DNA of 64,000 nt, taken from contig LNDV01000030.1 of assembly GCA_001464765.1 (NCBI GenBank), positions 186,001 through 250,000 on the forward strand, written 5' to 3'. Shown in pieces: positions 29,808 to 38,364 of the stretch. The position numbers were made by a program, and so were the translations under genes. The notes below the pieces were generated by a model. That model searched no databases. It had not been told where the DNA came from and saw nothing but the letters and a program-made list of their open reading frames with translations. This DNA comes from Betaproteobacteria bacterium Ga0077526. GTDB taxonomy: Bacteria > Pseudomonadota > Gammaproteobacteria > Burkholderiales > Ga0077523. The number at the start of each line of letters is the position of its first letter. Position 1 is the first letter of the stretch.

Positions 29808-30774
29808 GCATCGCGGGCATGCAGGCCCGACGCAGGAGCAGGGTGCCGTCCCGGACGTCGAAGAACTCGTCACTCCGATGGAGCCCGTGTTCGTCCACGG
29901 CGATCAGCGCATCGCGGTGTGCGGTCTGCGCCAGCAGAGTCCCTGCCTGCAACTCCCGAAAGTTGAAATGATCGAGGTCCGCCACGAACGAGAGGTCCGC
30001 GGCCGAGCCATCGAAGCTCATCGAGACGTCGGGCCGCACACGGACGGTGGCCACCGTGTGGAACAGATGGACATCGCCTTCGGCCACCGCATGCGAAGGA
30101 ATCGCGTCGAGATGCAGGCACGCCTCGACCAGTTCCGCTGCCCGCGTCACGCCGGCGGCATCACCAGTCTTGCCGCACTCGCACGTGATCGACGGCACGA
30201 AGGCCGCGAACGCCGCTGTGAGGACGCCCGGCGGCGTGCAGAAATACACGACGGTGCGGCTGAACAGGCTGGCAAGCTGCAGACTCGTCGCATCGAGCGC
30301 CGCGACGCACGCGTAGTGAGGGTTGAGCCCTGTGTTGTTGTGCAGGTCGATGGCGGCGAACAGACTGAGGTCGCGACACCACGTCGTGACGGCCTGCATG
30401 AGTGCCGTCTCGGGCGATCGGGGGAGGGGGCTCCCGGGCCAGACGCGGTTGTAGTCGGGCTGTCCGTCGAGATGTCGCAGGCCGGCCTTCGCCGCCTCGA
30501 CATTGCCGACGAACACCACCAGCTCGCGGGGGAGTTCCCGTCCGGCGTGTCGCTTCAGCACCTGCTGGATGGCTTCGAGTCCGACCGTCTCGTTGCCGTG
30601 CAGAAGGATGGAGACGAACAGCGGGTTCCGTCGCCGCCCGGGAATGCGCAGGAGCGTCGGCCCCGGAAGGATCGTGTGCAGGTCGTGCGCGTCGACTTCC
30701 AGAAAACCGGCAGGAATCCCCTGATGTATCGGCGGCAGTGCGATGCTGCCGTTCGAATCCAGCGGCACGTTCAT
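29734..30774 (-). CDS. M14 succinylglutamate desuccinylase/aspartoacylase-like metallohydrolase
   Basis: 346 residues from ATG 30774, which forms TGATG with the stop of the upstream ligase gene; a start 4 codons earlier is also open. The zinc site is visible as SILLHGNETVGLEAI (His, Glu) and AAIDLHNNTGLNPH (His), with a candidate catalytic Glu in ITCECGKTGD. This is the AstE/AspA branch that cleaves N-acyl groups from amino acids. No arginine-succinyl pathway genes adjoin, and the tight coupling to a GCS2 ligase suggests a joint pathway making or trimming a glutamyl or acyl-amino acid. Confidence 0.85.
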   Translation of the reverse strand: MNVPLDSNGSIALPPIHQGIPAGFLEVDAHDLHTILPGPTLLRIPGRRRNPLFVSILLHGNETVGLEAIQQVLKRHAGRELPRELVVFVGNVEAAKAGLRHLDGQPDYNRVWPGSPLPRSPETALMQAVTTWCRDLSLFAAIDLHNNTGLNPHYACVAALDATSLQLASLFSRTVVYFCTPPGVLTAAFAAFVPSITCECGKTGDAAGVTRAAELVEACLHLDAIPSHAVAEGDVHLFHTVATVRVRPDVSMSFDGSAADLSFVADLDHFNFRELQAGTLLAQTAHRDALIAVDEHGLHRSDEFFDVRDGTLLLRRACMPAMLTRDQRVIRQDCLCYLMERMPLPR

Positions 30775-32207
30775 CAGACCGGCCACTCGTGAACGGGGGT
30801 GTCGTCCCGCTGCCGCGCCGCGTACGCCAGGGTGAGGGCGCCGGCGTCAGCGCCATGTTGGTCGACGTAGCGCCGCTGCCAGGCCGCACCGGTCTGTCCG
30901 CCGGCAACGCGCCGGTCGACGATCGCGAGAGCTTGATTCGTGTAGCTGCCCCATGCCCCCAGCCTTTCCAGACCCGACTGCGCCAGCGGCAGCAACTCTT
31001 CGAGAATCTGGTCGCGCAGCATCACTTCCCGGCCGTCGGATCCGAGAACCCGGGCGTCCAGTCCGTGCCGGGCTGCCGCATAGAAGTTGCGGCGGGCGGT
31101 GGCGAACTCCACCCGCATTTCCGGCGGTTCGCTTCGGCTTGCCCATTCGGCGACGACACCATAGTAGAAGACGAGGTTGGCCATCATGTCGGTGATGGAT
31201 GGGCCGGCGGCCATCACGCGATGTTCGATCCGCAGGTGCGGCACGCCAGCGTCGTCGAAGCCGATGAGCGGCCGGTTCCAGCGCCAGATGGTGCCGTTGT
31301 GCAGTCGCAGGTGTGGCAGGCGCGCTGCATCGTCCGTCAGTTCCAGCGGCAGCATGATCGGGAACCGTTCCACGTTCTCCCGGAAGCACTCCGCGAGTGA
31401 CCAGCCGGCGTAGCCCGAGCCGAACCCCGCGCGCGGCAGCGGATCGCGCAGCCCCGCATCGCTGCTGCCGATGGCGACGGCCTGCTCGAACAGTGGGATG
31501 CGCGTCTCTTCCCAGAGACGGTGGGCGAACAGGAACGGCGAGTTCGCCGCGATGGCCACCGTTGCGGCCGAGGCAAGAACCGAGGCGTTGAAGTAGCGGC
31601 CCGCGTTCTCCGGCGTGACTTGCAGATGACCCTGGAAGGAAGTCGCGCCCGCCTCCAGCATGACATCGCGGTGGACGGTGCGGAGAGGCTCCGGTCCCGG
31701 AATGGCCAGTTCGATGGGCCGGCCCCGGCGCTGGCGAAGCACCTGCTCGTTCAGGGCACGGTAGCGCCCCGAGTCCGACATGTTGACGGGCTGCAGGTCT
31801 TCATCGCGCAGGGTCGGCAGGATGCCGATCGACACAAGGCCGAGGCCCAGTCGCTCGGCCATGTCGCGGCACGCAATCCAGGTACCCTGCAGACTGGCGT
31901 GGAGGGTCGCCAGACCGGAGTCGGTCAGCGGCTGCGGCGCGGCGTTGATTTCCACGTTGAAGCGCGCCAGTTCGTGGACGACGTCCTCCCGCTGCATGGC
32001 CGCGAGAAATTCCGCGTTCCGAGTTGCCGGGCGCCCGTCGCGCTCCACGAGCCAGGCTTCGAGTTCGAGCCCGGCCCTGGGAGCCGAGCGATCGAAGCGG
32101 CCTGCCTCGAACCAGTCGTGCAGTCGCGCGGTCTCCTCACGCAGGCGAGACCGGAAATGCTCGAAATCACGATGACGGAAGTGCCGGTCAGTGATTTCCT
32201 GCCCCAT
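30774..32207 (-). CDS. Glutamate-cysteine ligase-like (GCS2 family) protein
   Basis: About 477 residues of the carboxylate-amine/glutamate-cysteine ligase fold. GLELEAWLVE (ATP/Mg Glu pair), FNVEINAAPQPL, GILPTL, ATSFQGHLQV and RIEHRVMAAGPSITDMMAN are the recognisable stretches. It probably forms a gamma-glutamyl or similar amide bond with ATP. The start ATG 32207 (MGQEITDRHF) has an AGGG upstream; ATG 32237 is the longest choice. Whether it makes gamma-glutamylcysteine is not shown; classical gshA of Betaproteobacteria is a different family as far as I recall. Overlap with the M14 gene implies one operon. Confidence 0.85.
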   Translation of the reverse strand: MGQEITDRHFRHRDFEHFRSRLREETARLHDWFEAGRFDRSAPRAGLELEAWLVERDGRPATRNAEFLAAMQREDVVHELARFNVEINAAPQPLTDSGLATLHASLQGTWIACRDMAERLGLGLVSIGILPTLRDEDLQPVNMSDSGRYRALNEQVLRQRRGRPIELAIPGPEPLRTVHRDVMLEAGATSFQGHLQVTPENAGRYFNASVLASAATVAIAANSPFLFAHRLWEETRIPLFEQAVAIGSSDAGLRDPLPRAGFGSGYAGWSLAECFRENVERFPIMLPLELTDDAARLPHLRLHNGTIWRWNRPLIGFDDAGVPHLRIEHRVMAAGPSITDMMANLVFYYGVVAEWASRSEPPEMRVEFATARRNFYAAARHGLDARVLGSDGREVMLRDQILEELLPLAQSGLERLGAWGSYTNQALAIVDRRVAGGQTGAAWQRRYVDQHGADAGALTLAYAARQRDDTPVHEWPV

Positions 32208-32422
32208 GATGTCGCCCTGGCGTTGGAGGAATTCCATTGAACGCCGTCCGTACCGGGGTCGCGTTGCGGTAGATCAATCCGAGCCGGTCGGCGGCGCATT
32301 GCGCCGATAGCAGCATGGCGCTAAGTTTTCGCACTGGCATGACAATTTCTTGATGGTTTCATTTCGGGCTTCACCCTCCCGTCACATCCGTTGGGTATCT
32401 TCCCGCGTACTCAGAGAAGGCC

Positions 32423-32893
32423 ATGGAGACTCCTAAGTTGTTGCTTTTCAAAGAACACACCTTCGCTTCGTCCCGTTCGTCCGCGTTCCGGGCCCGCGGC
32501 TTCACGCTGCTCGAACTGCTGGTCGTCATCGTCATCATCGGTTTGCTGGCCGGATATGTCGGTCCGCGGTACTTCGCGCAGGTCGGCAAGTCGGAAATCA
32601 AGGTCGCCAAGGCCCAGATTGACGCCTTCGAGAAGGCGCTGGACACCTACCGCCTGGATCTCGGTCGCTATCCCACGACGGAGCAGGGGCTGGCGGCCCT
32701 GGAAACCCGGCCGACCAACGAGGCCCGCTGGCAGGGTCCGTATCTCAAGAAGACCATCCCGCTCGATCCGTGGGGCAAGCCGTACCAGTACCGGTCGCCG
32801 GGCGAGAAGGGCGAAATCGACATCTTCTCCTTCGGCAAGGACGGCCAGCCCGGCGGCGAAGGCGAGAACCAGGACATCGGGAACTGGAATTGA
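32423..32893 (+). CDS. gspG: Type II secretion major pseudopilin GspG
   Basis: 156 residues. The prepilin site is RARG/FTLLELLVVIVIIGLLAG with Glu5, after an unusually long 26-residue leader. The mature part shows YRLDLGRYPTTEQGLAALE, WQGPYLKKTIPLDPWGKPY and a C-terminal Gly/Asn-rich calcium-type loop (GGEGENQDIGNWN), all diagnostic of GspG. It builds the pseudopilus of the secretion machine. First gene of the operon; the prepilin peptidase is not in the window. Confidence 0.95.
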   Translation: METPKLLLFKEHTFASSRSSAFRARGFTLLELLVVIVIIGLLAGYVGPRYFAQVGKSEIKVAKAQIDAFEKALDTYRLDLGRYPTTEQGLAALETRPTNEARWQGPYLKKTIPLDPWGKPYQYRSPGEKGEIDIFSFGKDGQPGGEGENQDIGNWN

Positions 32894-33039
32894 ACGCCTT
32901 CCCGCGCGTCTTCCCTGGCAACGAACGATCGCGTTGCGATTGGGGGAGAGCTCACTTGAAGTCTTCGCTGTCCGATGCCGGCCCCGTGCCGGCCATCATC
33001 CCTGACCGGGCCGCCCCGGCTTCGGGCGAGTGACTCGCC

Positions 33040-34230
33040 ATGCGCTACCGGGTCAAAGCCATGAAGTCGGGCGAGGGGGTGATTTCCCTGGAACTGGACG
33101 CTCGCGATGCGGCCGACGCCCAGACCCAGGCGGTCGGCAAGGGCTACGCCGTGCTGTCGGTCCAGGGGGGCGGTGGCTTGACGCTGCCCGGTCTGGGTCG
33201 GCGCGCCAAGTTTCCGCTGCTGCTTTTCACGCAGGAATTGCTGGCGCTGCTTCGTTCAGGCATCAGTCTGGTCGAGGCGATCGAGACCCTCGCCGAGAAG
33301 GAATCCAAGGCGGAGACCCGCGGCGTTCTGCAGCGGCTGCTCGCCGCGCTGTACGAGGGCAAGCCCTTCTCCGCGTCGTTGCAGCTCGCGCCCCAGGCGT
33401 TTCCTGAGCTCTACATCGCCACCGTGCGCGCCAGCGAGCGCACGGGCGATCTGCCCGAGTCGCTCGAGCGCTACGTGGCCTACCAGTCTCAGCTCGATGT
33501 CGTCCGCAAGAAGCTCGTCAGCGCCTCCATCTACCCCGCGATCCTCATTGGCGTGGGCGGCATCGTGACGATGTTCCTGCTGGGTTACGTGGTGCCGCGC
33601 TTCTCGCACGTGTACGAGGACATGGGGGAGGACATCCCCTTCGTTTCCCGGCTCCTCATGCAGTGGGGCAAGTTCATCGAGGCGAACGGACTCATGGCGG
33701 GTCTCGGGTTCGTCGTCGGCGTGGGCGTGCTCGTGTGGTGGGTCTCGCAGCCCGGCACGCGCGCAAGCCTGTTCCGTCTGGTCCGCGCCATCCCCGCCAT
33801 GGGCGAGCGCGTGCGCGTCTATCAGCTCACCCGGTTCTACCGCACGCTCGGCATGCTGCTCGCGGGCGGCATCTCCATCGTGCCGGCCCTGTCCATGGTG
33901 GCCGGGCTGCTGGATTCCGAACTGCGCGTGCGGCTGGAAAACGCGAGCCGCATGATCCGCGAAGGCCAGTCCATCTCGATGGCCATGGAGACCTGTGCGC
34001 TCACCACGCCCGTATCCCTGCGGCTGCTGCGCGTGGGCGAGCGCAGCGGTCAGATGGGCGAGATGATGGAACGCATCGCGGCCTTTCACGACGAGGAACT
34101 CGCCCGCTGGGTCGACACCTTCACCAAGACCTTCGAGCCGCTGCTGATGGCGTTCATCGGCATCGTGATCGGCGGCATCGTTGTGCTCATGTATCTGCCG
34201 ATCTTCGAACTGGCCGGGAGCATCCAGTGA
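33040..34230 (+). CDS. gspF: Type II secretion inner-membrane protein GspF
   Basis: 396 residues with the duplicated GspF/PilC domain. There are cytoplasmic helical bundles and three membrane helices (about 165-190, 215-235 and 370-392, the last FIGIVIGGIVVLMYLPIF). LFTQELLALLRSGISLVEAI and FYRTLGMLLAGGISIVPAL are the repeat signatures. It forms the platform turned by GspE. The stop overlaps gspE (GTGA). Confidence 0.93.
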   Translation: MRYRVKAMKSGEGVISLELDARDAADAQTQAVGKGYAVLSVQGGGGLTLPGLGRRAKFPLLLFTQELLALLRSGISLVEAIETLAEKESKAETRGVLQRLLAALYEGKPFSASLQLAPQAFPELYIATVRASERTGDLPESLERYVAYQSQLDVVRKKLVSASIYPAILIGVGGIVTMFLLGYVVPRFSHVYEDMGEDIPFVSRLLMQWGKFIEANGLMAGLGFVVGVGVLVWWVSQPGTRASLFRLVRAIPAMGERVRVYQLTRFYRTLGMLLAGGISIVPALSMVAGLLDSELRVRLENASRMIREGQSISMAMETCALTTPVSLRLLRVGERSGQMGEMMERIAAFHDEELARWVDTFTKTFEPLLMAFIGIVIGGIVVLMYLPIFELAGSIQ

Positions 34231-35918
34231 AGGCGCACGAATTCGATCTCCCCGACCGGATCACCCGCGAGCAGATCGATGCGGCGCGCGTCGCCGCGAG
34301 GTCTTCCGGGAAGCGTGTGGTGGAGTGCCTCTCGGCCGCCAGCGCCCTCGAAGGCGATGCGTTCATCGCCGCCCTCGGCGCCACCCTGATGCGGCCGGTC
34401 ATGCCCATGGCCGCGCTGCACGCCACGACCGCCGCCTTCGACGTGCTGCCTTACTCCGAGGCGCTGGCGCACGAGTGCATTCTCGTCCGGGACACAGACG
34501 GTGCGCTGATGCTGGTGCACGCCGACCCGTTCGATCCGCGGTTCCGGCCCTGGGCTGAGGAAAGGATCGCGAGCGCGTTCGAGCTGCGCCTGGCGGCTCA
34601 CGAAGATGTGGTCGCCTTCCTGGCGCGTCAGGGCGAATCCATGCGGGCGATGGAGAGCCTCGTTGTCGAAGGGCGGACGCAGGACGAGGCCGGCAAGGGC
34701 GTAGAGGATCTCTCGCTGAAGACCATCAGCGCCGACACGAGCCCGGTGATCCGGCTTGTGCACTCGACGCTGTACGACGCGCTCAAGTCCGGCGCGAGTG
34801 ACATCCACCTGGAGACGTCCGTCACCGGTCTCGCGATCAAGTACCGCATCGACGGCGTGCTGAGCAACGTGAGCCAGGTGAACGGCGGCGAGATGGCGGA
34901 GCAGGTGATCTCCCGCATCAAGGTCATGTCCGAGCTGGACATCGCCGAACGGCGGGTGCCGCAGGACGGCCGCTTCAAGGTGTCGGTGCAGGGCCGCGAG
35001 ATCGACTTCCGCGTGTCGATCATGCCGTCCATCTTCGGCGAGGACGCCGTGCTCCGGATTCTCGACAAGCAGAGCCTCGCCGATCAGGTGAAGGGCCTGT
35101 CCCTCGACAGCCTCGGGTTCGACGGCGACGCGCGCGCGTGGCTGCGGCGTCTGTCCTCCGAGCCGTACGGCATGCTTCTCGTCACGGGCCCCACCGGCAG
35201 CGGCAAGACCACCACGCTGTACGCCGCCATCTCCGAGATCAACCACGGGCACGACAAGCTCATCACCATCGAGGACCCGGTCGAGTACCAACTCCCCGGC
35301 GTGCTGCAGATCCCGGTGAACGAGAAGAAGGGCCTCACCTTCGCACGCGGCCTGCGCTCGATCCTGCGACATGATCCCGACAAGATCATGGTCGGCGAGA
35401 TCCGCGATGCCGAGACGGCGCAGATCGCCATCCAGGCCGCGCTTACCGGCCACCTCGTGTTCACCACCGTGCACGCGAACAACGTGTTCGACGTGCTGGG
35501 GCGCTTCACCCACATGGGTGTCGACCCCTACAGCTTTGTCTCGGCACTGAACGGCATCGTCGCCCAGCGTCTCGTGCGGGTGAACTGCACGCACTGTGCG
35601 ACCGACGACGTGCCTACCGATGATCTGCTCGCCGACTCGGCGCTCACGCGCGACCAGGTGCAGGGCTTTCGCTTCCGCGCGGGGCGCGGCTGCGGCCACT
35701 GCCGGGGGTCGGGCTTCCGCGGCCGAAAGGCGATCGCGGAGATGCTCATGCTCACCGACGAACTGCGGGAAATGATCACCACGCGCGAGCCGATCCGCCG
35801 CATCAAGGAAGCCGCGCGGGCGTCAGGCACCCAGTTCCTGCGCGATTCGGCACTGGCCCTCGTGGCTGCTGGAGAAACCACCCTCACGGAGATCAATCGT
35901 GTCACCCTGGTGGCGTGA
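34227..35918 (+). CDS. gspE: Type II secretion ATPase GspE
   Basis: 563 residues from GTG 34227, overlapping the gspF stop; the open frame extends upstream inside gspF without homology. There is an N-terminal GspE/PilB N-domain (about 1-130), then the secretion ATPase with GASDIHLE, Walker A GPTGSGKTTTLY, ITIEDPVEYQL, Walker B ILRHDPDKIMVGEIRD and the His box GHLVFTTVHAN. A zinc-binding loop is visible (NCTHCATDD ... GCGHCRGSG, four Cys). It hydrolyses ATP to drive pseudopilus assembly. The next gene starts 20 bp before its stop. Confidence 0.95.
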   Translation: MKAHEFDLPDRITREQIDAARVAARSSGKRVVECLSAASALEGDAFIAALGATLMRPVMPMAALHATTAAFDVLPYSEALAHECILVRDTDGALMLVHADPFDPRFRPWAEERIASAFELRLAAHEDVVAFLARQGESMRAMESLVVEGRTQDEAGKGVEDLSLKTISADTSPVIRLVHSTLYDALKSGASDIHLETSVTGLAIKYRIDGVLSNVSQVNGGEMAEQVISRIKVMSELDIAERRVPQDGRFKVSVQGREIDFRVSIMPSIFGEDAVLRILDKQSLADQVKGLSLDSLGFDGDARAWLRRLSSEPYGMLLVTGPTGSGKTTTLYAAISEINHGHDKLITIEDPVEYQLPGVLQIPVNEKKGLTFARGLRSILRHDPDKIMVGEIRDAETAQIAIQAALTGHLVFTTVHANNVFDVLGRFTHMGVDPYSFVSALNGIVAQRLVRVNCTHCATDDVPTDDLLADSALTRDQVQGFRFRAGRGCGHCRGSGFRGRKAIAEMLMLTDELREMITTREPIRRIKEAARASGTQFLRDSALALVAAGETTLTEINRVTLVA

Positions 35919-36726
35919 GCGTCTGGTCGTCCGGGTGAACGCGCGCGAGCTGCGGGTCGCGCGCTGGTCGCGCGGTCCGCGGCGCGTGTGCAAGGCGAGC
36001 ACGCTAGTGCCCGTCGCGCCGACGACCGCGGCAGAACCGTGGCGCGCCGCCATCGACACCCTGGCGCTGCTGCTGCAGGACAAGCGCTGGCGCACGGGCC
36101 ATGTCGTTGTCGAAGTGTCGAGCCCGCTGTCCCGATGGCTGCTCCTGCCGGCAAGCACCGAACTCGCCACCGACGACGAGTGGAAGGCATACGCGCAGAT
36201 GGAATTCGCGGCCGTCCACGGCGAGCGCGCCCGGGACTGGGAGCTTCGGCTCGGCGAGCAGACGCCGCGGGCCGCAGTCCCGGCAAGCGCGATCGACCTC
36301 GCGCTCTTCGTCGCGGTCCAGGCCGCGTGCAGCCAGTCGGGCCAGAAACTCGATTCCCTCGAGCCGACGTTTTCCGCCGTGTTCGACGCGCACCGGGCGG
36401 CACTGCGCACGCCGGTCTCGGCCCTCGCCCATCTCGAAGCGGGCCGTCTCACGCTCGCGGTTCTCGCCCGGGACCGCTGGCACGCGCTGGCGGATGCGCG
36501 CATCGCCTCGGGCACCGTGGCCGCGCTGGAGGCCGAACTCGTCCAGGCCGATGCGCTCGGTGGTCTGCCGCCCGGACCCCGGCGCCTGCACGTGATCGAC
36601 GAATCCGGCGAGGAGCGTCTGCCGCCGAAGATCGGGGACTGGGACGTGGTGACCCGGCTGGAACGTCCTGCCGGCCAGGTGCAGCCCGTCGGCTCCGCTG
36701 CGTTCGCGATGCGGAGCGGCGGATGA
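35899..36726 (+). CDS. PilM/GspL-like inner-membrane platform protein (divergent)
   Basis: 275 residues from GTG 35899, inside the end of gspE. There is no membrane helix. It starts RERLVVRVNARELRVARW and has VVVEVSSPLSRWLLLPAS and LALFVAVQAACSQSGQKLDS, like the actin-like cytoplasmic part of PilM/GspL. Identity is inferred from position before PilN-, PilO- and PilP-like genes more than from strong motifs. Translation is coupled to its neighbours at both ends. Confidence 0.6.
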   Translation: MSPWWRERLVVRVNARELRVARWSRGPRRVCKASTLVPVAPTTAAEPWRAAIDTLALLLQDKRWRTGHVVVEVSSPLSRWLLLPASTELATDDEWKAYAQMEFAAVHGERARDWELRLGEQTPRAAVPASAIDLALFVAVQAACSQSGQKLDSLEPTFSAVFDAHRAALRTPVSALAHLEAGRLTLAVLARDRWHALADARIASGTVAALEAELVQADALGGLPPGPRRLHVIDESGEERLPPKIGDWDVVTRLERPAGQVQPVGSAAFAMRSGG

Positions 36727-37265
36727 CCGCGCCGGCGCTGCAGATGAATTTCGCGCGTGCACCCCGCCGCGGCAAGACGGTCGGCACGGCGCTGATCGGC
36801 ATCGCTGCGGTGCTGGCGCTGCTCGTCGCCGGCGAGTACGAGGACACGCAGACCGAGCTCGCGCGCTGGCAGGGCAAGCTGGACGACACGCGCCGGCTCG
36901 CAAGACGCGCCCTGCCGTCGCTCGCCACGGAGGAGGCGCCCTCGCGGGAGGTCGAACTCGAGATCCGCCGGGCGAACGTGGTGCTCGACCAACTTTCCCT
37001 CGCATGGGATGCGCTGTTCGCGGATGTCGAGGCGGCAGTCACGCCGGACATCGCGCTGCTCGCCATCCAGCCGGATGCGCGCAACCGCACAGTGGTGCTC
37101 GACGGCGAGGCGCGCAACCTCAATGCCCTGCTGACTCTGCTCGCACGGCTGGAGGCGACCGGCAGTCTCGAGGGGGCGCACCTGCTCACCCACGAGATCC
37201 GGACGGCCGATCCGCAGCGGCCCATGGCATTCAAGGTTCAGGCGACATGGCAACCTCCGCGCTGA
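36723..37265 (+). CDS. PilN-like inner-membrane protein
   Basis: 180 residues: a short cytoplasmic N-terminus with NFARAP (compare the INLLP-type PilN tail that docks on PilM), one membrane helix (GTALIGIAAVLALLVAG), a coiled segment (TQTELARWQGKLDDTRRLAR) and a ferredoxin-like periplasmic domain (VVLDGEARNLNALLTLLARLE). It starts at ATGA overlapping the previous stop and overlaps the next start by 19 bp. Confidence 0.7.
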   Translation: MTAPALQMNFARAPRRGKTVGTALIGIAAVLALLVAGEYEDTQTELARWQGKLDDTRRLARRALPSLATEEAPSREVELEIRRANVVLDQLSLAWDALFADVEAAVTPDIALLAIQPDARNRTVVLDGEARNLNALLTLLARLEATGSLEGAHLLTHEIRTADPQRPMAFKVQATWQPPR

Positions 37266-37822
37266 TCCAGGACTTCGCGTGGCGTATGCGCCGCGAGAGC
37301 GCACGCCTGAAATGGCGAGGCCTCGTGGGCATTGCCGGCCTCGCGTTCGTGGCGGGCTTCGTTCTGTCCGCCCTGTGGCCGGCGCAGCGGCAGATCGCTT
37401 CCCTTCGCGAAGACGTCTCGCAGTTGCGGAACAAGCTCAAGTCCGCGGGTGAGGGGCCGGCCAGTCGCGCCGCGCCCACGCGCGCATCGCAGCTCGAGAA
37501 CTTCTACGGGTTCTTCCCGACGCTCCCGACACTCCCCGACTGGGTCGGGCAGATTCACGTCGCGGCCCAGCGCAACGGTGTCTCGCTCGAGTCGGGGGAG
37601 TACCAGTTGCAGACGACGGGCAAGGAACGGCTGACGCGCTACCAGATCCGCCTTCCCGTAAAGGGAACTTACCCGCAACTTCGCGGGTTCATCGCCGAGA
37701 CGCTGCAGAAGGTGCCTGCCGCCGCGCTCGATGATGTGATCGTCAAGCGCGAGTCGATCGGCTCGCCGCTGCTGGAGGCGCAGGTCAGCTTCACGGTGTT
37801 CTTCGGAGCGGCGCCGGAATGA
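37247..37822 (+). CDS. PilO-like inner-membrane protein
   Basis: 191 residues: one membrane helix (GIAGLAFVAGFVLSALWP), a coiled coil (QIASLREDVSQLRNKLKSAG), and a PilO-type domain with LPDWVGQIHVAAQRNGVSLE and LPVKGTYPQLRGFIAETLQ. ATG 37247 is chosen; the open frame runs further back inside the PilN-like gene. It probably pairs with the PilN-like protein to align the secretin with the platform. Confidence 0.7.
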   Translation: MATSALIQDFAWRMRRESARLKWRGLVGIAGLAFVAGFVLSALWPAQRQIASLREDVSQLRNKLKSAGEGPASRAAPTRASQLENFYGFFPTLPTLPDWVGQIHVAAQRNGVSLESGEYQLQTTGKERLTRYQIRLPVKGTYPQLRGFIAETLQKVPAAALDDVIVKRESIGSPLLEAQVSFTVFFGAAPE

Positions 37823-38364
37823 AGCTAGGTACCGGATCCCGCCGCGTGCTGCTGTTCGGGTCGCTTGCCCTCACGCTAGCCGCCGTCCAGTGGGTCGACG
37901 GCAACGAGGAGCCCGTCCGCAAGTCGAAGCCGACGGCATCGTCGGCGACGACAGCGTCTGTGCCGAAGCCGGCGCGCACGGTGTCGCCCAGTGCGGAAGC
38001 CCCCGCGAGCGATCTGGATCTCGCCCGCCTGATGCGCGCCCGCGGCGGCAGCAGCGCGGACGCTTTTGCGCCACGGAACTGGGAGCCGCCGCCCCGCAAG
38101 CTCTCCGCGAAGGAGGCCGCCATGGCCGCTGCGCCGCCGCCTCCGCCGCCCCAGGCGCCGCCGCTTCCCTTCGTCTACGTCGGCATGCTCGCCGATGACG
38201 ATCGCACGACCGTGTTCCTGTCGCAGGGCTCGCGGGACATCGCCGTGCGAAACGGCGAAACGATCGACGGCACCTACCGGGTCGACGCTGTCCGGGCCGA
38301 CCGCATCGAACTCACCTACTTGCCGCTCAACCAGCGCCAGACGCTTTCCTTGGGAACCCCATGA
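37819..38364 (+). CDS. PilP/GspC-like periplasmic linker protein
   Basis: 181 residues: N-terminal membrane anchor (VLLFGSLALTLAAVQWVDG), a long Pro/Ala-rich disordered region with a PPPPPPQAPPLP stretch, and a small beta domain (FVYVGMLADDDRTTVFLSQG, VRNGETIDGTYRVDAVRAD) as in PilP and the HR domain of GspC. It likely binds the N0-type domain of the secretin encoded immediately after (4-base overlap). Confidence 0.7.
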   Translation: MKLGTGSRRVLLFGSLALTLAAVQWVDGNEEPVRKSKPTASSATTASVPKPARTVSPSAEAPASDLDLARLMRARGGSSADAFAPRNWEPPPRKLSAKEAAMAAAPPPPPPQAPPLPFVYVGMLADDDRTTVFLSQGSRDIAVRNGETIDGTYRVDAVRADRIELTYLPLNQRQTLSLGTP

